The notes below the pieces were generated by a model. It had not been told where the DNA came from and made no database searches. It saw only the letters and a program-made list of their open reading frames with translations. This document shows, one piece after another, positions 1 to 9,331 of a DNA stretch of 64,000 nt. The DNA lies in assembly GCF_005795905.1 (NCBI RefSeq), contig NZ_VAWE01000001.1:4701001-4765000 (forward strand), read 5' to 3'. The DNA is from Streptomyces marianii. Lineage in GTDB: Bacteria; Actinomycetota; Actinomycetes; Streptomycetales; Streptomycetaceae. The translations under genes were made by a program, and so were the position numbers. The number at the start of each line of letters is the position of its first letter. Within the stretch, counting starts at the first letter, position 1.

Positions 1-200
1 CTCTCGTCGGCGCTCGGGGTAGGTGCGGTGGGTGCGCGACCGGGCTCGGCCATCGTGGGGCCACGTCCCGAGCCTTCGCCTGCGCGGTGTTCCACGACCC
101 GACCCCGGGCGTGTTCCGGACCGGGTGTCCCGTGTCCGACACTTCCGGGCGTGTTCCGGACCCGGCGTCCTGTTTCGGTGCCCTCCGGCGCTGCCTTTCC

Positions 201-536
201 GGTCTCGGTCACCTGCGTTCCTGTCACCCGGATCTCGTCCGGATCCCGGGTCTCGGTCACCTGCGTTCCTGTCACCCGGATCTCGTCCGGATCCCGGGTC
301 TCGGTCACCTGCGTTCCTGTCACCCGGATCTCGTCCGGATCCCGGGTCTCGGTCACCTGCGTTCCTGTCACCCGGATCTCGTCCGGATCCCGGGTCTCGG
401 TCACCTGCGTTCCTGTCACCCGGATCTCGTCCGGATCCCGGGTCTCGGTCACCTGCGTTCCTGTCACCCGGATCTCGTCCGGATCCCGGGTCTCGGTCAC
501 CTGCGTCCCCGTCACCCGGGCCCCGTCCGGACCCCG
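201..536. repeat. 48-bp tandem repeat, seven copies
   Basis: Seven head-to-tail copies of a 48-bp unit begin at 201, 249, 297, 345, 393, 441 and 489. The first six look identical and the last is diverged. The unit length is a multiple of three and has no stop in any forward frame, so long spurious ORFs run through it in all three frames. The array ends only about 7 bp before the start of the HAD hydrolase gene. Positions 1-200 hold no recognisable gene, only diverged relatives of the motif (a repeated gtgttccgga element). Confidence 0.95.
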
Positions 537-542
537 GGCACA

Positions 543-1193
543 ATGGCACCCATGGCCTCGGAACCGCTGACTCGACCGCTCACCGTCGGCTTCGACCTCG
601 ACATGACCCTGATCGACTCGCGTCCCGGCATCCGGGCCGCCTACCGGGCGCTCTCCGCGGAGACCGGCGTGTGGATAGACGCCGACCTCGCGGTCACCCG
701 GCTGGGACCGCCACTGGAGCAGGAACTCGCGCACTGGTTCCCGGACGACCGGATCCTGGAGACCAGCGACCGCTACCGCGAGCTCTACCCCGAGTACGCC
801 ATCTCCCCGACCCCGGCGATGCCCGGCGCCCGGGAGGCCGTCGCCGCGGTACGGGCGCTCGGCGGGCGTGCGATCGTCGTCACCGCCAAGCACGAGCCGA
901 ACGCCAAGACGCACCTCGCCCATCTCGGCATCGAGCCCGACGAGGTCATCGGATGGCTGTGGGCGGAGGCCAAGGCGGAGGCGCTGCGCGAGCACGACGC
1001 CCTGGTGTACGTGGGCGACCACGTCGGGGACGTCCGAGGCGCGCGCACCGCGGGGGTGCTGTCGGTCGCCGTGCCGACCGGGCCGTGCGACGAGCGGGAG
1101 CTGCGTGAGGCGGGCGCGGACGTCGTCCTCCCCGACCTCACCGCGTTCCCCGCCTGGCTCGCCGGGTATGCGGGCGCGGCGGCGACAGCCTGA
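543..1193 (+). CDS. HAD-superfamily phosphatase
   Basis: A 216-residue haloacid-dehalogenase-type hydrolase, probably a soluble cytoplasmic phosphatase of unknown substrate. Motif I is DLDMT near residue 18, motif II is the VTAK segment in mid-protein, and the acidic motif IV is GDHVGD near residue 152. The small helical cap between motifs I and II fits subfamily I. The ATG at 543 is chosen because the frame upstream is only repeat sequence; an ATG at 552 is an alternative. The gene converges with the small membrane protein gene at 1333-1608. Its promoter would have to lie in or before the repeat array, which is unusual. The family is certain, the substrate is not. Confidence 0.85.
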   Translation: MAPMASEPLTRPLTVGFDLDMTLIDSRPGIRAAYRALSAETGVWIDADLAVTRLGPPLEQELAHWFPDDRILETSDRYRELYPEYAISPTPAMPGAREAVAAVRALGGRAIVVTAKHEPNAKTHLAHLGIEPDEVIGWLWAEAKAEALREHDALVYVGDHVGDVRGARTAGVLSVAVPTGPCDERELREAGADVVLPDLTAFPAWLAGYAGAAATA

Positions 1194-1332
1194 CGGAAGC
1201 CGCTGTGCGGAGGAGGACGGCGGCCCTCACGCCCCGGCGCGGACCGCTCCTCCTGCGCGGACCGCTCCTCCCGCGCGGTGGCGCTGCCCGGCACTGACCG
1301 CGGAGGGGCCGCCCCGGCGTTGACCGCTGCTC

Positions 1333-1608
<276 letters not shown>

Positions 1609-1652
1609 CCGACCAGGGTAGTTCCCAGCGCGTAGGAACCACCGGGGACGTC

Positions 1653-1680
1653 TTGTCAGTGGCCCTCGGACCATTAGCCT
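1653..1680 (+). promoter_or_regulatory. candidate vegetative promoter of the cold-shock gene
   Basis: TTGTCA at 1653-1658 and TAGCCT at 1675-1680 are separated by 16 bp and resemble the Streptomyces HrdB consensus (TTGAC and TAGRRT). Initiation a few bases downstream would give a leader of about 80 nt before the GTG at 1767. Cold-shock transcripts often have long leaders, but no specific RNA structure was resolved here. Confidence 0.4.
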
Positions 1681-1766
1681 TATGTGGTGGCGGGTCGGGC
1701 GGCCCGCTGCAGTGCTATCCAGACCGTTTTTCGCAATTCCCGACGAGTACGAGGACGAGGACAGAC

Positions 1767-2150
1767 GTGCCTACCGGCAAGGTCAAGTGGTTCAACAGCG
1801 AGAAGGGCTTCGGCTTTCTCTCCCGCGACGACGGCGGCGACGTCTTCGTCCACTCGTCGGTGCTTCCTGACGGAGTCGACAGCCTGAAGCCCGGTCAGCG
1901 GGTCGAGTTCGGCGTCGTCGCGGGACAGCGCGGTGACCAGGCGCTTTCGGTCACGGTCCTCGACCCGACCCCCTCCGTGGCCGCCGCACAGCGCCGCAAG
2001 CCGGACGAGCTGGCGTCGATCGTGCAGGACCTGACGACGCTCCTGGAGAACATCACCCCGCAGCTGGAGCGCGGCCGCTACCCGGACAAGGCCCACGGCG
2101 CGAAGATCGCGGGCCTGTTGCGCGCGGTCGCCGACCAACTCGACGTCTGA
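1767..2150 (+). CDS. cold-shock domain protein with C-terminal extension
   Basis: A 127-residue protein starting at GTG 1767 ([10 protein letters not shown]). Residues 1-65 form a cold-shock OB fold with the RNA-binding motifs [14 protein letters not shown] and DVFVHSSVL, so it should bind single-stranded RNA or DNA. Unlike the 67-residue classical Csp proteins it carries about 60 extra residues ([20 protein letters not shown] onward) predicted to be helical and possibly self-associating. In-frame sequence upstream of the GTG is unrelated to the fold, which supports this start. It converges with the mqn operon. Confidence 0.9.
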   Translation: MPTGKVKWFNSEKGFGFLSRDDGGDVFVHSSVLPDGVDSLKPGQRVEFGVVAGQRGDQALSVTVLDPTPSVAAAQRRKPDELASIVQDLTTLLENITPQLERGRYPDKAHGAKIAGLLRAVADQLDV

Positions 2151-2208
2151 CCGGCACCGCGCCGCCCCTCCGGAGGGACGGCACCGCGGCCGGGCAGAGG
2201 TTCGCGCG

Positions 2209-3066
2209 TCAGAGGCGGCGCGGTCGGACGAAGGACAACGCCTCGCGGCCGAGGGGAGGTACGAGCCCCTCGGCCGCGGCACGCGTGAGGAGGCCGCGGA
2301 CGGCCGCGTAACCCGCCTCGCCGAGGTCGGCGGTGAACTCGTTGACGTAGAGCCCGATGTGCTGGTCGGCGACGGCCGGGTCCATCTCCTGGGCGTGCTC
2401 CATCACGTACGGGCGCGAGGCCAGCGGGTCGTCCCAGGCCATGCGGACGGACGTACGGGCGGATTCGGCAAGGAGGTCCAGCAGCTCCGGGCCCAGCGAA
2501 CGCTTGGCGATGATCGCGCCGAGCGGGATCGGCAGTCCGGTCGTGGTCTCCCAGTGCTCGCCCATGTCGGCCAGGCAGTTCAGGCCGTACTCCTGATAGG
2601 TGAACCGTGCCTCGTGGATCACGAGTCCGGCGTCCACCTTGCCGTCCCGCACGGCCGGCATGATCTCGTGGAACGGCAGGACGACGACCCGGCCGACCCC
2701 CTCGGGCAGCACGTCCGCGGCCCACAGCCGGAACAGCAGGTACGCCGTCGACCTCTCGCTCGGCACGGCGACGGTCGCGTCGCTCAGGTCCGCGCCCGGC
2801 TCCCGGGTGAGTACGAGCGGGCCGCACCCCCGGCCCAGCGCGCCGCCGCAGGGCAGCAGCGCGTACTCGTCGAGGACGTAAGGCAGCACCGCGTAGGAGA
2901 CCTTCAGGACGTCGAACTCGCCGCGCTCGGCCATGCCGTTGGTGATGTCGATGTCCGCGAACGTCACGTCGAGGCGGGGCGCGCCCGGGACCCGTCCGTG
3001 CGCCCACGCGTCGAAGACGAACGTGTCGTTCGGGCAGGGCGAGTAGGCGATCTTGATCTTGCTCAT
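2209..3066 (-). CDS. mqnD: 1,4-dihydroxy-6-naphthoate synthase MqnD
   Basis: A 285-residue enzyme of the futalosine menaquinone pathway that converts cyclic de-hypoxanthine futalosine to 1,4-dihydroxy-6-naphthoate. The signature SPCPNDTFVF lies at residues 9-18, and the two-lobed periplasmic-binding-protein-like fold continues with DIDITNGMA and VGRVVVLPFHEI. Length and N-terminus match the family. The start overlaps the mqnB stop by four bases (ATGA), so the two are translationally coupled. It is the last gene of the DUF2771-mqnB-mqnD operon. Confidence 0.93.
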   Translation of the reverse strand: MSKIKIAYSPCPNDTFVFDAWAHGRVPGAPRLDVTFADIDITNGMAERGEFDVLKVSYAVLPYVLDEYALLPCGGALGRGCGPLVLTREPGADLSDATVAVPSERSTAYLLFRLWAADVLPEGVGRVVVLPFHEIMPAVRDGKVDAGLVIHEARFTYQEYGLNCLADMGEHWETTTGLPIPLGAIIAKRSLGPELLDLLAESARTSVRMAWDDPLASRPYVMEHAQEMDPAVADQHIGLYVNEFTADLGEAGYAAVRGLLTRAAAEGLVPPLGREALSFVRPRRL

Positions 3067-3782
3067 CGTGCCTCCTCCTCGAGGACGGGGCGCAGCAGCC
3101 GGAAAGCGCTCCGCAGCGCGTCCAGGGCCTCGCCGATGCGCCAGGCCGCCCGGTCGCGGGGGCCGACGGCGTTGGACACGGCGCGGATCTCGACGACGGG
3201 AACGCCGTGCGTCGCGGCGGCCTCGGCGACCCCGAACCCCTCCATCGCCTCGACGGCGGCGCGGGGGTGACGTGCGATCAGCTCGGCGGCGCGGCCGGCG
3301 GTGCCGGTGACGGTCGACACCGTGAGGACGGGCCCGTGCACCGCGTCCAGTGCCTCGGCGATCCGCTCCGACAGCGCGGCGGGCGGGTGCACGGAACGCC
3401 CGAAGCCGAGTTCCTCCACGGGCAGATGCCCCTCGGACGTCTGCGCGCCCAGGTCGGCGGCGACGATCGCGTCAGCGACCACGAGCGTGCCCGGCGGCGC
3501 GACGCCCGCGAAACCGCCGCCGATCCCGGCGGACACGACCAGGTCGTACGCGGGAGCGCCGGGTGCGGCCGCGGCGGCCGTCAGGGCGGTGGCCGTTGCC
3601 GCCGCCGCGGCGGCCGGACCGACGCCCCCGGCCATGACGTCCACCGTCGTGCCCGCACCCGAGCAGCGGTGCAGGGTGTGACCGCCCGGGATGCGGTGGG
3701 CGGTCACCGTGCCGTCGGGGGCGAGCCCGGCGGCGGCGGAGTCGGCCTCCGCCCGCACGGCGGTGACGACGAGTACGCGCAT
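3063..3782 (-). CDS. mqnB: futalosine hydrolase MqnB
   Basis: A 239-residue nucleoside-phosphorylase-like protein that would remove hypoxanthine from futalosine. It starts MRVLVVTAVRAEAD and has the purine-nucleosidase core features GGVGPAAAAAATA, SAGIGGGF and AVEAMEGFGVAEAA, where the VEAMEG block matches the ME-G active-site region of this family. Its 3' end overlaps mqnD by four bases, and it starts 25 bp after the DUF2771 gene. Adjacency to mqnD supports the assignment over a general 5'-methylthioadenosine nucleosidase. Confidence 0.92.
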   Translation of the reverse strand: MRVLVVTAVRAEADSAAAGLAPDGTVTAHRIPGGHTLHRCSGAGTTVDVMAGGVGPAAAAAATATALTAAAAAPGAPAYDLVVSAGIGGGFAGVAPPGTLVVADAIVAADLGAQTSEGHLPVEELGFGRSVHPPAALSERIAEALDAVHGPVLTVSTVTGTAGRAAELIARHPRAAVEAMEGFGVAEAAATHGVPVVEIRAVSNAVGPRDRAAWRIGEALDALRSAFRLLRPVLEEEAR

Positions 3783-3807
3783 GGCTGAGCCGTTCGGAGC
3801 GGGTGCC

Positions 3808-4287
3808 TCAGTCCTGGGCCAGCTTGAAGTGCCAGATGCCGGTCAGCTTCTTGCCCGAGGTCTCCACGATGGACACCTGCGCGGAGCTGGAGGGCTCACC
3901 GGTCGTCGGGCTGGTGAAGAAGGCGCTGGCCGGGATCGTCCGGTACGTCTTGTGGTACGGCTCCTGCTCGGCGCGTTCGCCGCCGATGAAGATCGTCCAG
4001 CCGTTCTCGGCGATCTCGGGGTCGACACCGAAGCGGATCTTGTCGTCCGGCGCGACCGTGATGGACTTCTCGGCCTTCTCGTTGAGGCAGTCCTGGATCT
4101 GCGACTCCTTGATGGCTTTGCCGTCGTTGTAGCAGGCGGCTTCGGTGTGCACCGAGGTGGTCCCGACCGTCACGGTCGCGAGCGGCGTCGGCTTGTCGCA
4201 GGCGGAGAGTACGAGGAGGCCGGCGGACACGGCACCGAGGGCGGCGGCGGCCCGGCGGTGCTTGCCGGAGAGGAACGCAACGGTCAT
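3808..4287 (-). CDS. DUF2771 lipoprotein
   Basis: A 159-residue exported lipoprotein. A basic start (MTVAFLSGKHRRAAA), a hydrophobic stretch and a lipobox LSAC place the lipidated cysteine near residue 30. The mature part has no known catalytic motif and matches, from memory, the actinobacterial DUF2771 family. It is first in a presumed operon with mqnB and mqnD. Whether it contributes to menaquinone function or is only co-transcribed cannot be told from sequence. Confidence 0.8.
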   Translation of the reverse strand: MTVAFLSGKHRRAAAALGAVSAGLLVLSACDKPTPLATVTVGTTSVHTEAACYNDGKAIKESQIQDCLNEKAEKSITVAPDDKIRFGVDPEIAENGWTIFIGGERAEQEPYHKTYRTIPASAFFTSPTTGEPSSSAQVSIVETSGKKLTGIWHFKLAQD

Positions 4288-4549
4288 GGTCCGAAGGCTA
4301 TCGGGCGCCCGGTGTCCCGCAGCGCGGGGGTGCGGCGTGGCGTCTCCGATGGCTCCCCGGCCCGCACCGGCGCGGCCCGGCCGGGAGCGGGACGTGCCGG
4401 AGCAGGCCCGTCCGGGTCACCCGCGAGGCTCCCACCGGGCGCCCCGCGGCCGCTCGTCCGCCGGCCCGGCCGTCCACTGGTCCGCCGTCCGTACGGGCCT
4501 CGCCACGCGCGGTGGGGCCCCTGCTCCGGAGCCCACCGTGCGGCCCGCC

Positions 4550-5917
4550 TCACCGTACGCGGGGCGCCACCGTGATCCGGCTCGGCGCCGTCGTGCTGCG
4601 GCGGGACGCCACGAGGAGTCCGCGCAGCGCCAGCACCGCGCCCAGGGCCAGGATGCCCGCCGCCACGGACATGCCCACCACGCCGTTCAGCGGCAGCGAG
4701 ATCCCGATCGCCCCGCCGACCACCCACGACATCTGGAGGAGCGTCTCCGAACGGGCGAAGGCCGAGGTCCGCACCGACTCCGGCACGTCACGCTGGATCA
4801 TCGCGTCCAGGGACAGCTTCGACAGCGCCTGGGACAGCCCGGCCACCGCGCCCAGCAGCGCCACCATCAGCGGGCTGAAGAACACCGCCGCGAGCACGGT
4901 CGCGGACAGCGCCAGCGTCAGCCCCGTGGCGACGATCACCTCCGGAGGCCGGTTGCGCACCCAAGCCCCGATCGCCGTTCCGCAGGCGTTCCCGATCCCG
5001 GCGGCGACACCCACCATCACCAGCGAGGCGGCCGCGCTCTGCCCCGCCAGCGGATGGACGCGCAGCAGGAACGCCAGGAAGAAGATCAGAAAACCCGACA
5101 GCATGCGGTGGGCCACGTTCGCCTGCAGTCCGTGCAGCACGGACGGGCCGACGGTCCGCAGACTCGGCTTCCGCTCGCCGTGCGTCAGCATGTGCGCCTT
5201 CCGTTCGCCCTTCGCCGAGTCGACCTTGGGCGGCATGCTCAACGAGAGGAACGTGCCCGCCACGAAGATCGCGCACGCGCCGTACAGCGGCCATGCGGGG
5301 CCGATCTGCTGGAGGCCGGCGCCGATCGGCGCGGCGATGCCCGTGGCCAGCAACCCGGCCAGCGTCACCCGTGAGTTCGCCTTCACCAGGGCGAACCCCG
5401 TCGGCAGCAGACGCGGCACGACGGCGCTGCGGATCACTCCGTAAGCCTTCGAGCACACCAGTACGCCGAGTGCCGCCGGGTACAGCTCGATGCCGCCCGT
5501 CGCGACCGCGCCCGACATGGTCAGCGCCAGCAGCGCGCGGGCCGTCATCGTGCCCGCCATCGCCGCACGGCGGCCGTGCGGAATATGGTCCAGCAGCGGG
5601 CCGATCACCGGGGCCAGCAGCGTGAACGGCGCCATGGTGATCGCCAGGTAGAGCGCGACCCGCCCGCGCGCCTCGTCGGTGGGTACGGAGAAGAAGACGG
5701 TCGACGCCAGTGCCACGGTGATCATGACGTCCCCGGCGCCGTTGACCGCGTGCAGTTCGATCAGCTTGCCCAGTCCGGACTCGCCCGCGCCGTGCGCGTG
5801 GGTGGCCCGTCGAATACCTCTGGCCGTTCGGGTGAACGGCAGGTGCAGGGCGCGGCCGACGGCTCGGCACGCCCTGCTCAGCGGCCCGGGAGCGCCGGAC
5901 GACCTCGCGGTTGTCAC
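4550..5917 (-). CDS. MFS transporter
   Basis: A 455-residue multi-pass membrane protein with about 12 hydrophobic segments. It starts at GTG 5917 (VTTARSSG). The open frame extends to 6166, but that part is arginine-rich and unrelated to the family. A charged A-loop sequence (LLDHIPHGRRAAMAG) follows the second helix pair, as in the major facilitator superfamily, and a basic cytoplasmic loop sits in the middle (KVDSAKGERKAHML). The substrate is unknown. It is transcribed divergently from the DUF3027 gene across a 281-bp gap. Confidence 0.8.
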   Translation of the reverse strand: MTTARSSGAPGPLSRACRAVGRALHLPFTRTARGIRRATHAHGAGESGLGKLIELHAVNGAGDVMITVALASTVFFSVPTDEARGRVALYLAITMAPFTLLAPVIGPLLDHIPHGRRAAMAGTMTARALLALTMSGAVATGGIELYPAALGVLVCSKAYGVIRSAVVPRLLPTGFALVKANSRVTLAGLLATGIAAPIGAGLQQIGPAWPLYGACAIFVAGTFLSLSMPPKVDSAKGERKAHMLTHGERKPSLRTVGPSVLHGLQANVAHRMLSGFLIFFLAFLLRVHPLAGQSAAASLVMVGVAAGIGNACGTAIGAWVRNRPPEVIVATGLTLALSATVLAAVFFSPLMVALLGAVAGLSQALSKLSLDAMIQRDVPESVRTSAFARSETLLQMSWVVGGAIGISLPLNGVVGMSVAAGILALGAVLALRGLLVASRRSTTAPSRITVAPRVR

Positions 5918-6198
5918 GTCGTCATAGTGCCCTACCGGCCGCCGACCCGAACCGGGATTCGGACGGGCAGGTGGGCGGCACGCCACAGAGGGGGTAGCGT
6001 GCGTAGCGCGCCACCGGCGGTAGTTCCCGGCCGCGCGCCTTTTCGCCATCCCGCAGAATGGGTGACGGTAGGTGTGCCCGAGACAGAGTGCCCGGGTGCG
6101 GACGTCGATGCGGCCCTCTGGTCCGCTCCGCCCGCTGCTCGTACATCGCGAATCGGCCAGGCGCACCCGTGAGACGGCGTAGGAGAGAAGCGAGACCT

Positions 6199-7110
6199 GT
6201 GAGTGCTGCGACGACGCGAAGCCGTACCCCCGACCGTCTGTGCGCCGAGGCGGTAGACCTCGCCCGGACGGCTGCCGACGAGGCGGCCGCGCCCGGGGTG
6301 GTGGGTGAGCACGTCTCGCTCGTGTCCGAGGGCGACCGGGTCGTCACCCATTTCTTCGAGTGCCGGGAGGCCGGCTACCGGGGCTGGCGCTGGGCCGTCA
6401 CGGTGGCCCGCGCGTCCCGCGCGAAGAACGTCACGGTCGACGAGGCCGTGCTCCTCCCGGGTCCGGACGCGCTGCTCGCGCCGGAGTGGGTGCCGTGGAG
6501 CGAGCGGCTGCGTCCGGGCGACCTGGGGCCGGGCGATCTGCTGCCCACGGACGCGGAGGACCTGCGGCTCGAGCCCGGCTACTCGGGTGAGGACGCGCCG
6601 CCCCCGAACGCGGCGGTCTCCGAGGAGATGGCCGACCGCGTCGACGCCGAGGACGCGGAGATCGTGACCCGCGCCCCGTCGCGCGGTGCGATCGCCTCCC
6701 TGGCGGAGGAACTGGGCATGCGCCGGGCGCGGGTCCTCTCCCGCTACGGCCTGCACGTCGCCGCGGACCGCTGGGAGGACTCCTTCGGCGCGAAGACGCC
6801 GATGGCGCAGGCCGCGCCGGCGTCGTGCCAGTCCTGCGGCTTCCTGATGCCGTTGTCGGGGTCGCTCAAGCAGGCGTTCGGGGTGTGCGCGAACGAGTTC
6901 TCCCCCGCGGACGGACGGGTCGTCTCGCTGTCGTACGGGTGCGGCGGGCACTCCGAGGCGGCGGTCATGCCGAAGCCGCCGCGGCCGGCGGCGCCGGTGC
7001 TCGACTCGATGCGGTCGGACGACTTCCCGCTCCGCCCGGCACCGGACAGCGGCTCGGTCCCCGACCACGTGGAGACGATCGCGCAGGACGAGGACCTGGG
7101 GCACTCGTAG
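6199..7110 (+). CDS. DUF3027 family protein
   Basis: A 303-residue soluble protein starting at GTG 6199, preceded by an aggagag ribosome-binding site at 6181-6187. It contains the conserved FECREAGYRGWRWAVTVARA region near residue 55 and a zinc-knuckle-like CQSCGF plus GVCANEF and SYGCGGHSE cysteine/histidine set near residues 210-255, which could bind a metal. It belongs to an actinobacterial family of unknown function. In relatives, as I recall, it lies close to the sacsin-like ATPase gene, which here is 2.2 kb away because of inserted material. Confidence 0.8.
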   Translation: MSAATTRSRTPDRLCAEAVDLARTAADEAAAPGVVGEHVSLVSEGDRVVTHFFECREAGYRGWRWAVTVARASRAKNVTVDEAVLLPGPDALLAPEWVPWSERLRPGDLGPGDLLPTDAEDLRLEPGYSGEDAPPPNAAVSEEMADRVDAEDAEIVTRAPSRGAIASLAEELGMRRARVLSRYGLHVAADRWEDSFGAKTPMAQAAPASCQSCGFLMPLSGSLKQAFGVCANEFSPADGRVVSLSYGCGGHSEAAVMPKPPRPAAPVLDSMRSDDFPLRPAPDSGSVPDHVETIAQDEDLGHS

Positions 7111-7193
7111 GCCCCTCGCAGGTTCCTCGCCGGCGGTCCCCGCCAGGCCCACGGCCGCCACCCCGGGCGGTGGCCCGGGGCGCCGATCGGCGC

Positions 7194-7596
7194 TGGTCGT
7201 GATGAGCGCCTTTCCGGACGGGGTCACGACGGCGGTGGCAAGGCCCTGGACGATGCGGGCGGCGAGCATGACCTCCGAGCTGGTCGCGAGACCGCCTATC
7301 AGGGACGAGACGGTGAGAAGCGTCATTCCGAAGAGGAACAGCTTCTTGCGGCCGTAGAGGTCACCGATGCGGCCGAACAGCAGCATGAACTCGGCAGCGG
7401 TGAGCGCGAAGGCGGTGATGACCCACTGGAGGCTGTCGATGCCGAATCCGAGATCGTCACCGATCTTCGGCAGGGCGACGGTCAGAATCGAGAAATCGAC
7501 GGCGAACATGAATTGCGCGCCGAGCAGGACGATGAGGATCGCCTTTTGCTTGCCCGTCATTCGGGGTGAGGTTCGAGGGGACTGGGAACGCGACAT
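7194..7596 (-). pseudogene. N-terminal remnant of a DHA2-type MFS drug transporter
   Basis: From ATG 7596 the reading shows a normal start of a 14-helix drug exporter: a basic leader, FAVDFSILTVALPKIGDDLG, the motif GRIGDLYGRKKLF and ARIVQGLATAVVTPSGKALI. MFS similarity stops abruptly after about 134 residues near 7194. The frame stays open beyond that only because it runs antisense to the DUF3027 gene. Roughly 70% of the protein is missing, so this is a truncated relic. The MmyB-type regulator upstream may have controlled it. Confidence 0.8.
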
Positions 7597-7889
7597 GGAA
7601 AGATCATCGACCCGGGCGTCGAAGCCAACCAGTGCGCAGTCAACATATTGGCGCCGCCAACAGGCTCCTCCGCGGGAAACCCTCCGGACGGACGTAACTG
7701 CACCCGTCCGTCCAGTATTTGGGTGAGCCGGTACTCGCCGAGGACGAGCGAGCGCGGTGCGGAGGGGCGGGTGAGGCGTTCCGGCGGCACCGGTACGGAG
7801 GTGGAGCGCAAGGCTGTGAACATTCGTCGCGTCGTTGGAATGAGCGCCCGGGAAGGGCGCCCGTGGTGCGGGGGACCGGGGAGCGGCCC

Positions 7890-8738
7890 TCAGGCCACGT
7901 GATCGAACCGGGTCCGGTCCGGGAGGTGGGAGGCCAGCCGCTCGATCGACTGCTGTGCGCCCGTGCCGGGGACCGGGAAGAAGACGGTGAGTCTGAGGCC
8001 GAGTCGTACGGTGAAATCGAGCGTGGTGCGCTTCAGGGAGATCTCCCCGGTGTCGGGATGCTCGAAGAGGTCGATGCCGCAGGAGTCCTCCTGGACGTCC
8101 TGGGCGTTCCAGAGGTCTGAGAACTCCCGGCTCTCGCCGCGCAGGCGGTCGATTTCGGTGGCGAGCAGCGGGTCGCCGGGATAACTGGCGGCGTGGGAAC
8201 GGAAACGGGCCACCACCGTGGGCGCGTCCCGGTCCCAGGTCGGGTATCGGCGACGGGTGGCCGGGTGGGTGAAGAAATCGCGGATGATGTTTCCCGTGCC
8301 GCCGTCCATTCCGAGCACCTCACGGGCGGTTCTGTTGGAGACCGTCACATTCCAGACGCGATCGGCGATGTAGGCCGGATTGGGCAGCCAGTTGTCGACG
8401 TACGGCTGGAGGGACTCGGCGTCCGGCAGTGTGGAGGCGGCGGTGTGGTCCGACCCGAGTCCGGCGAGGCGCCGGACGTACTGGCGCTGGGTGTCGTCGA
8501 GATCGAGGACGCGTGAGATCGCGGAGAGGATCTCGGCGGAGACGTTCTCCGCACGGCCCTGCTCGATCCACGTGTACCAGGACACGCCCACCCCTGCGAG
8601 CAGGGCGACCTCCTCCCGGCGCAGTCCCGGGGTCCTTCGGGCCCCTGCGACGGGCAGCCCCACCCGGGCCGGAGCGATCTCGGCGCGGCGCACGGTGAGA
8701 AACCTCCCGAGCTCCTTCAACTGGCGCGATGTTGGCAT
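7890..8738 (-). CDS. XRE-family regulator with MmyB-like ligand domain
   Basis: A 282-residue regulator. An N-terminal Cro/C1 helix-turn-helix (residues about 10-80) includes the characteristic RRTPGLRREEVALLAGVGVS and WYTWIEQGR. It is followed by an MmyB-type PAS-like domain (SLQPYVDNWLPNPAYIADR, NIIRDFFTHPATRRRYPTWD). Regulators of this type usually sense a small ligand and control an adjacent oxidoreductase or exporter. The only candidate here is the truncated MFS gene downstream, so the target may have been lost. Its 5' end is 20 bp from the MITE-like element, which may have displaced its promoter. Confidence 0.88.
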   Translation of the reverse strand: MPTSRQLKELGRFLTVRRAEIAPARVGLPVAGARRTPGLRREEVALLAGVGVSWYTWIEQGRAENVSAEILSAISRVLDLDDTQRQYVRRLAGLGSDHTAASTLPDAESLQPYVDNWLPNPAYIADRVWNVTVSNRTAREVLGMDGGTGNIIRDFFTHPATRRRYPTWDRDAPTVVARFRSHAASYPGDPLLATEIDRLRGESREFSDLWNAQDVQEDSCGIDLFEHPDTGEISLKRTTLDFTVRLGLRLTVFFPVPGTGAQQSIERLASHLPDRTRFDHVA

Positions 8739-8757
8739 GACGAACGCCCCCCCCGAG

Positions 8758-8925
8758 CTAGTGCCGCGTCAGGCAAGGTTTGCCCGTCAAGGAGCGGCGT
8801 CCGGTGCGGTGAATCGCAAGGCGCCGGATCGACCTCGTAGTGGGCCTACTCCGTTGATTCGGCAACGCCGCGAGTCGCCGTGCCGGGCGCCGCGACGGGG
8901 CGAACGTTGCCTGATGCGGCACTAG
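8758..8925. mobile_element. MITE-like element with CTAG target duplication
   Basis: CTAG at 8758-8761 and 8922-8925 bracket 160 bp whose ends are 24-bp inverted repeats with three mismatches (TGCCGCGTCAGGCAA at the left; TGCCGCATCAGGCAA on the opposite strand at the right). It has no coding capacity. Short length, terminal inverted repeats and a 4-bp palindromic duplication fit a miniature element mobilised in trans by an IS5-group-like transposase; the family is an inference. A 45-bp piece of the same left end recurs at 12745-12789. Confidence 0.75.
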
Positions 8926-9331
8926 GTTCAGATCGGAGATCGATCCTACGTCCCGTGTACTCAGCGGTAACCGATATTATGGAGGGTTGTCGATTCTCGG
9001 CCGGTTGGCCGGGTGCGGAGGCGACCTCGCCTTCGCCGACGGGCCTCGCCGACGCGCGGGATCGCTCCGGGCGGTTCCGGCGTCCGCGTCAGTCAGGGCC
9101 ACCCCGCCCGCGCCAGTGTCGGCATCGCCGCCGCGAACCCTTCCGTCCGCACCACGCCACCCGGGTACGCGATGCGAGCCCTCAGTGGAGCGATCGCGCG
9201 GGGGCGCGCGCGACGCGGTACCTTCAGGCCCCGGGACGGGGCTGCGCCCCCGCGCGGTCGCAACAGCCGCAGCAGCGGGAACCGCGGGAACCCGCCGGGC
9301 AAACCGGAACAGTCAGAGAGCGGAGACAGGC

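Noticed and set aside
23..1108. Long open frames in all three forward phases at the left end
   Set aside because: They are created by the stop-free 48-bp tandem repeat and by shadows of the HAD gene; only the HAD frame from 543 has family motifs.
5932..7190. Extension of the MFS remnant frame to 554 codons
   Set aside because: Beyond 7194 it is exactly antisense to the DUF3027 gene and has no membrane helices.
8987..9331. N-terminal extension of the sacsin-like ATPase
   Set aside because: Arg/Pro/Ala-rich with no fold-like pattern; GTG 9332 has a ribosome-binding site and begins the conserved part.
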